Shown: in pieces, positions 6,006 through 7,723 of the stretch
Layout of the letters: each line of letters opens with the position of its first letter
Position numbering within the stretch: the first letter of the stretch is position 1
Assembly (NCBI RefSeq): GCF_020742175.1
Contig: NZ_DYXM01000096.1
Location: 1 to 7,723 of the forward strand
DNA length: 7,723 nt
Direction of reading: 5' to 3'
DNA from: Dietzia timorensis
GTDB taxonomy: Bacteria; Actinomycetota; Actinomycetes; Mycobacteriales; Mycobacteriaceae
Program-made: the position numbers and the translations under genes
The notes under the pieces: model-generated
Databases searched by the model: none
Told to the model about the DNA's origin: nothing
What the model saw: the letters and a program-made list of their open reading frames with translations, nothing else

Positions 6006-7723
6006 CTATCTGGCTATCGCCTCGCGCAGGTGGGTGCCGGTAATCGTGTCGGAGGCGACGAGGTTCGCGGGCGTGCCCTCGAATACGACTTTGCCTCCGC
6101 GCGAACCGGCGCCCGGACCGACGTCGATGATCCAGTCTGCTGCAGCCATGACCGCCATGTTGTGTTCGATGGCCACGACGGTGCGTCCGGCGGCGACGAG
6201 TCTGTGCATCATGTCGACGAGCCGGTGGGTGTCGGCCAGGTGCAGGCCGGTGGTCGGTTCGTCGAGGACGACGACGGGCTCCACATCGGTGAGTCGGGTG
6301 GCGAGCTTGAGGCGCTGGCGCTCGCCACCGGACAGCGTGTTGAGCGGCTGCCCAAGCTTGATGTAACCAAGCCCCACGTCGTTCATCCTGCCGACGATTT
6401 TGCTCGCTTCCCCTGCGGTGAACAGGTCGGTGGCGGCCTCGAAGGACATGTTGAGCACGTCGTCGATCGACCGCCCCTTGAACGTGTACTCGAGTACCTC
6501 GGGAAGGAAGCGGCGCCCTTCGCACTGCTCGCAGCGCGTGGACACTCCGGCCTGCATCGCCAGGTCGGTGTATACGACCCCGAGACCGCCGCAGCCAGGG
6601 CAGGCGCCTTCGGAGTTGAAGCTGAATAGCGCGGGCTTGACCCCGTTGGCGCGCGCGAACTGCTGGCGCACTTTGTCCATCAGGCCCGTGTAGGTCGACG
6701 GCGTGGAGCGCCGGGATCCGCGGATCGGTGCCTGGTCGACGACGAGCGCATCCGGGTGCGAATCGAGACCGCCGTGGACGAGCGAGGACTTTCCGGAGCC
6801 GGCGACGCCGGTGATTACCGTGAGCGTGCCGAGCGGAATTCGCAGGGTCTCAGAGTGGACGTTGTTCTTGGTGATCCCGTCGACGACGAGATCGCCGGAC
6901 GGCGTTCGCGGGTTCTCGGCCAGCGCCAGACCGGCGTCGAGGGACCGGGAGGTGACGGTGTCCGCGTCGTGGAGTCCGGCGACATCGCCGCGGTAACACA
7001 CCTCTCCGCCGGTCTCGCCCGAGCCGGGGCCGAGGTCGATAACGAGGTCCGCACGACGAATAACCTCGGGCTTGTGCTCGACGACGAGGACGGTGTTGCC
7101 CTTGTCGCGAATATCGGTGAGCAGGTCAATCATCCGGGCGATGTCGTGCGGGTGCAGGCCAATCGTCGGCTCGTCGAACACATACGTGACGTCGGTGAGC
7201 GCGCTACCGAGGTGCTTGACCATCTTCACCCGCTGCGCCTCGCCGCCGGAAAGTGTGCCCGCTGCGCGCGACAGGCTCAGGTACCCGAGTCCGACATTGA
7301 CCATGGACGACAACATGTCTCTGAGCGCACGTGCCGTGGGAGCCACCGACGGGTCGTCGATGCCGCCGACCCACTCGAGCAGCTCGTCGATCTGCATGTC
7401 GGCAAGCTCGCCGATCGTCTTCCCCCGAACTGTCGCGGTCCTGGGCGCCTCGGCAAGCCTGGTACCTCCGCATTCCGCACACGCCTCCCGAGTGGAGACC
7501 CTGTCGACAAAGTCGAGGATGTGCTTCTGCTTGGGCGGGGTGTCCCGGTCGAGGTAGAGCTGCCGCAGCTTCTTCTCGACGCCGAGGTATGTCTGGTTCG
7601 ATCCACCGCGCTTTTCCTTGACCGGACCGCCGTGGAGGAACCACTCCCACTCGTCCTCGTCGTAGTCCTTCAATTTCTTGTTCACGTCGAGCTTCGGCGT
7701 CGCCTCGTAGGCCGTCCAATGCC
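6006..7723 (-). CDS. UvrA-like tandem ABC ATPase (DrrC/UvrA2 type), N-terminal part cut by right edge
   Basis: The C-terminal 571 residues of a UvrA-family protein; the frame is open to the window edge, so the true start lies outside. Visible on the - strand are a single CAEC half of the first zinc site (about 7481-7470), signature LSGGEAQRVK (7253-7224) and Walker B DEPTIGLH (7175-7152) of the first ATPase. These are followed by Walker A GVAGSGKS (6809-6786), zinc-finger pairs CPGC (from 6602) and CEQC (6533-6522), signature LSGGERQRLK (6335-6306) and Walker B DEPTTGLH (6263-6240) of the second. Family members bind DNA with two nucleotide sites. Canonical UvrA begins excision repair, while shorter DrrC/UvrA2-like paralogues are linked to resistance to DNA-binding drugs. 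The LSGGERQRLK form (canonical UvrA has LSGGEAQR twice) and the residues around FLHGGPVKEK favour the paralogue. The decisive UvrB-binding region is outside the window. No uvrB or uvrC lies nearby. Confidence 0.88.
   Translation of the reverse strand, partial: HWTAYEATPKLDVNKKLKDYDEDEWEWFLHGGPVKEKRGGSNQTYLGVEKKLRQLYLDRDTPPKQKHILDFVDRVSTREACAECGGTRLAEAPRTATVRGKTIGELADMQIDELLEWVGGIDDPSVAPTARALRDMLSSMVNVGLGYLSLSRAAGTLSGGEAQRVKMVKHLGSALTDVTYVFDEPTIGLHPHDIARMIDLLTDIRDKGNTVLVVEHKPEVIRRADLVIDLGPGSGETGGEVCYRGDVAGLHDADTVTSRSLDAGLALAENPRTPSGDLVVDGITKNNVHSETLRIPLGTLTVITGVAGSGKSSLVHGGLDSHPDALVVDQAPIRGSRRSTPSTYTGLMDKVRQQFARANGVKPALFSFNSEGACPGCGGLGVVYTDLAMQAGVSTRCEQCEGRRFLPEVLEYTFKGRSIDDVLNMSFEAATDLFTAGEASKIVGRMNDVGLGYIKLGQPLNTLSGGERQRLKLATRLTDVEPVVVLDEPTTGLHLADTHRLVDMMHRLVAAGRTVVAIEHNMAVMAAADWIIDVGPGAGSRGGKVVFEGTPANLVASDTITGTHLREAIAR

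Noticed and set aside
1..7723. Defence system, CRISPR array, insertion sequence or tRNA
   Set aside because: No regularly spaced repeats, transposase motifs, terminal inverted repeats or tRNA-like sequence were seen on either strand.

Overview
The window is high-GC DNA with strongly G/C-ending codons, GTG as well as ATG starts, purine-rich ribosome binding sites and tightly packed genes. Together with the gene families present (a QsuB-type fusion enzyme, an EthA-type monooxygenase and a DrrC/UvrA2-like ABC protein), this points to an actinomycete. I cannot fix the genus from sequence alone.

Bases 1-3422 (+ strand) hold the end of a catabolic operon for quinate/shikimate. The genes are the C-terminal half of an MFS permease (left-truncated), an NAD-type quinate/shikimate dehydrogenase (706-1608), and a two-domain 3-dehydroshikimate dehydratase with an HPPD-like C-terminal half (1605-3422). 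The stop/start pairs overlap (TAGTG, then ATGA), so the three are probably translationally coupled. Together they would import the hydroaromatic acid, oxidise it to the 3-dehydro compound and dehydrate 3-dehydroshikimate to protocatechuate for the beta-ketoadipate pathway. A 3-dehydroquinate dehydratase, needed if quinate is a substrate, is not in the window.

Bases 3419-4933 (- strand) encode an EthA-type Baeyer-Villiger flavin monooxygenase. It converges on the operon so closely that the two stop codons share the palindrome CTAG. It is divergent, across 109 bp containing a 12-bp perfect palindrome, from a 320-residue unrecognised membrane protein (5043-6005, + strand). That protein has two predicted membrane helices joined by an unusual proline-spaced pentapeptide repeat.

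Bases 6006-7723 (- strand) encode the C-terminal three quarters or so of a UvrA-like tandem ABC ATPase, truncated by the right edge. Its stop codon directly abuts that of the membrane protein (TAGCTA).

There is no gene-free stretch longer than 109 bp. I saw no RNA genes, insertion sequences, CRISPR arrays or attachment sites. The most unusual items are the repeat-linker membrane protein and the two convergent junctions without any intergenic DNA.
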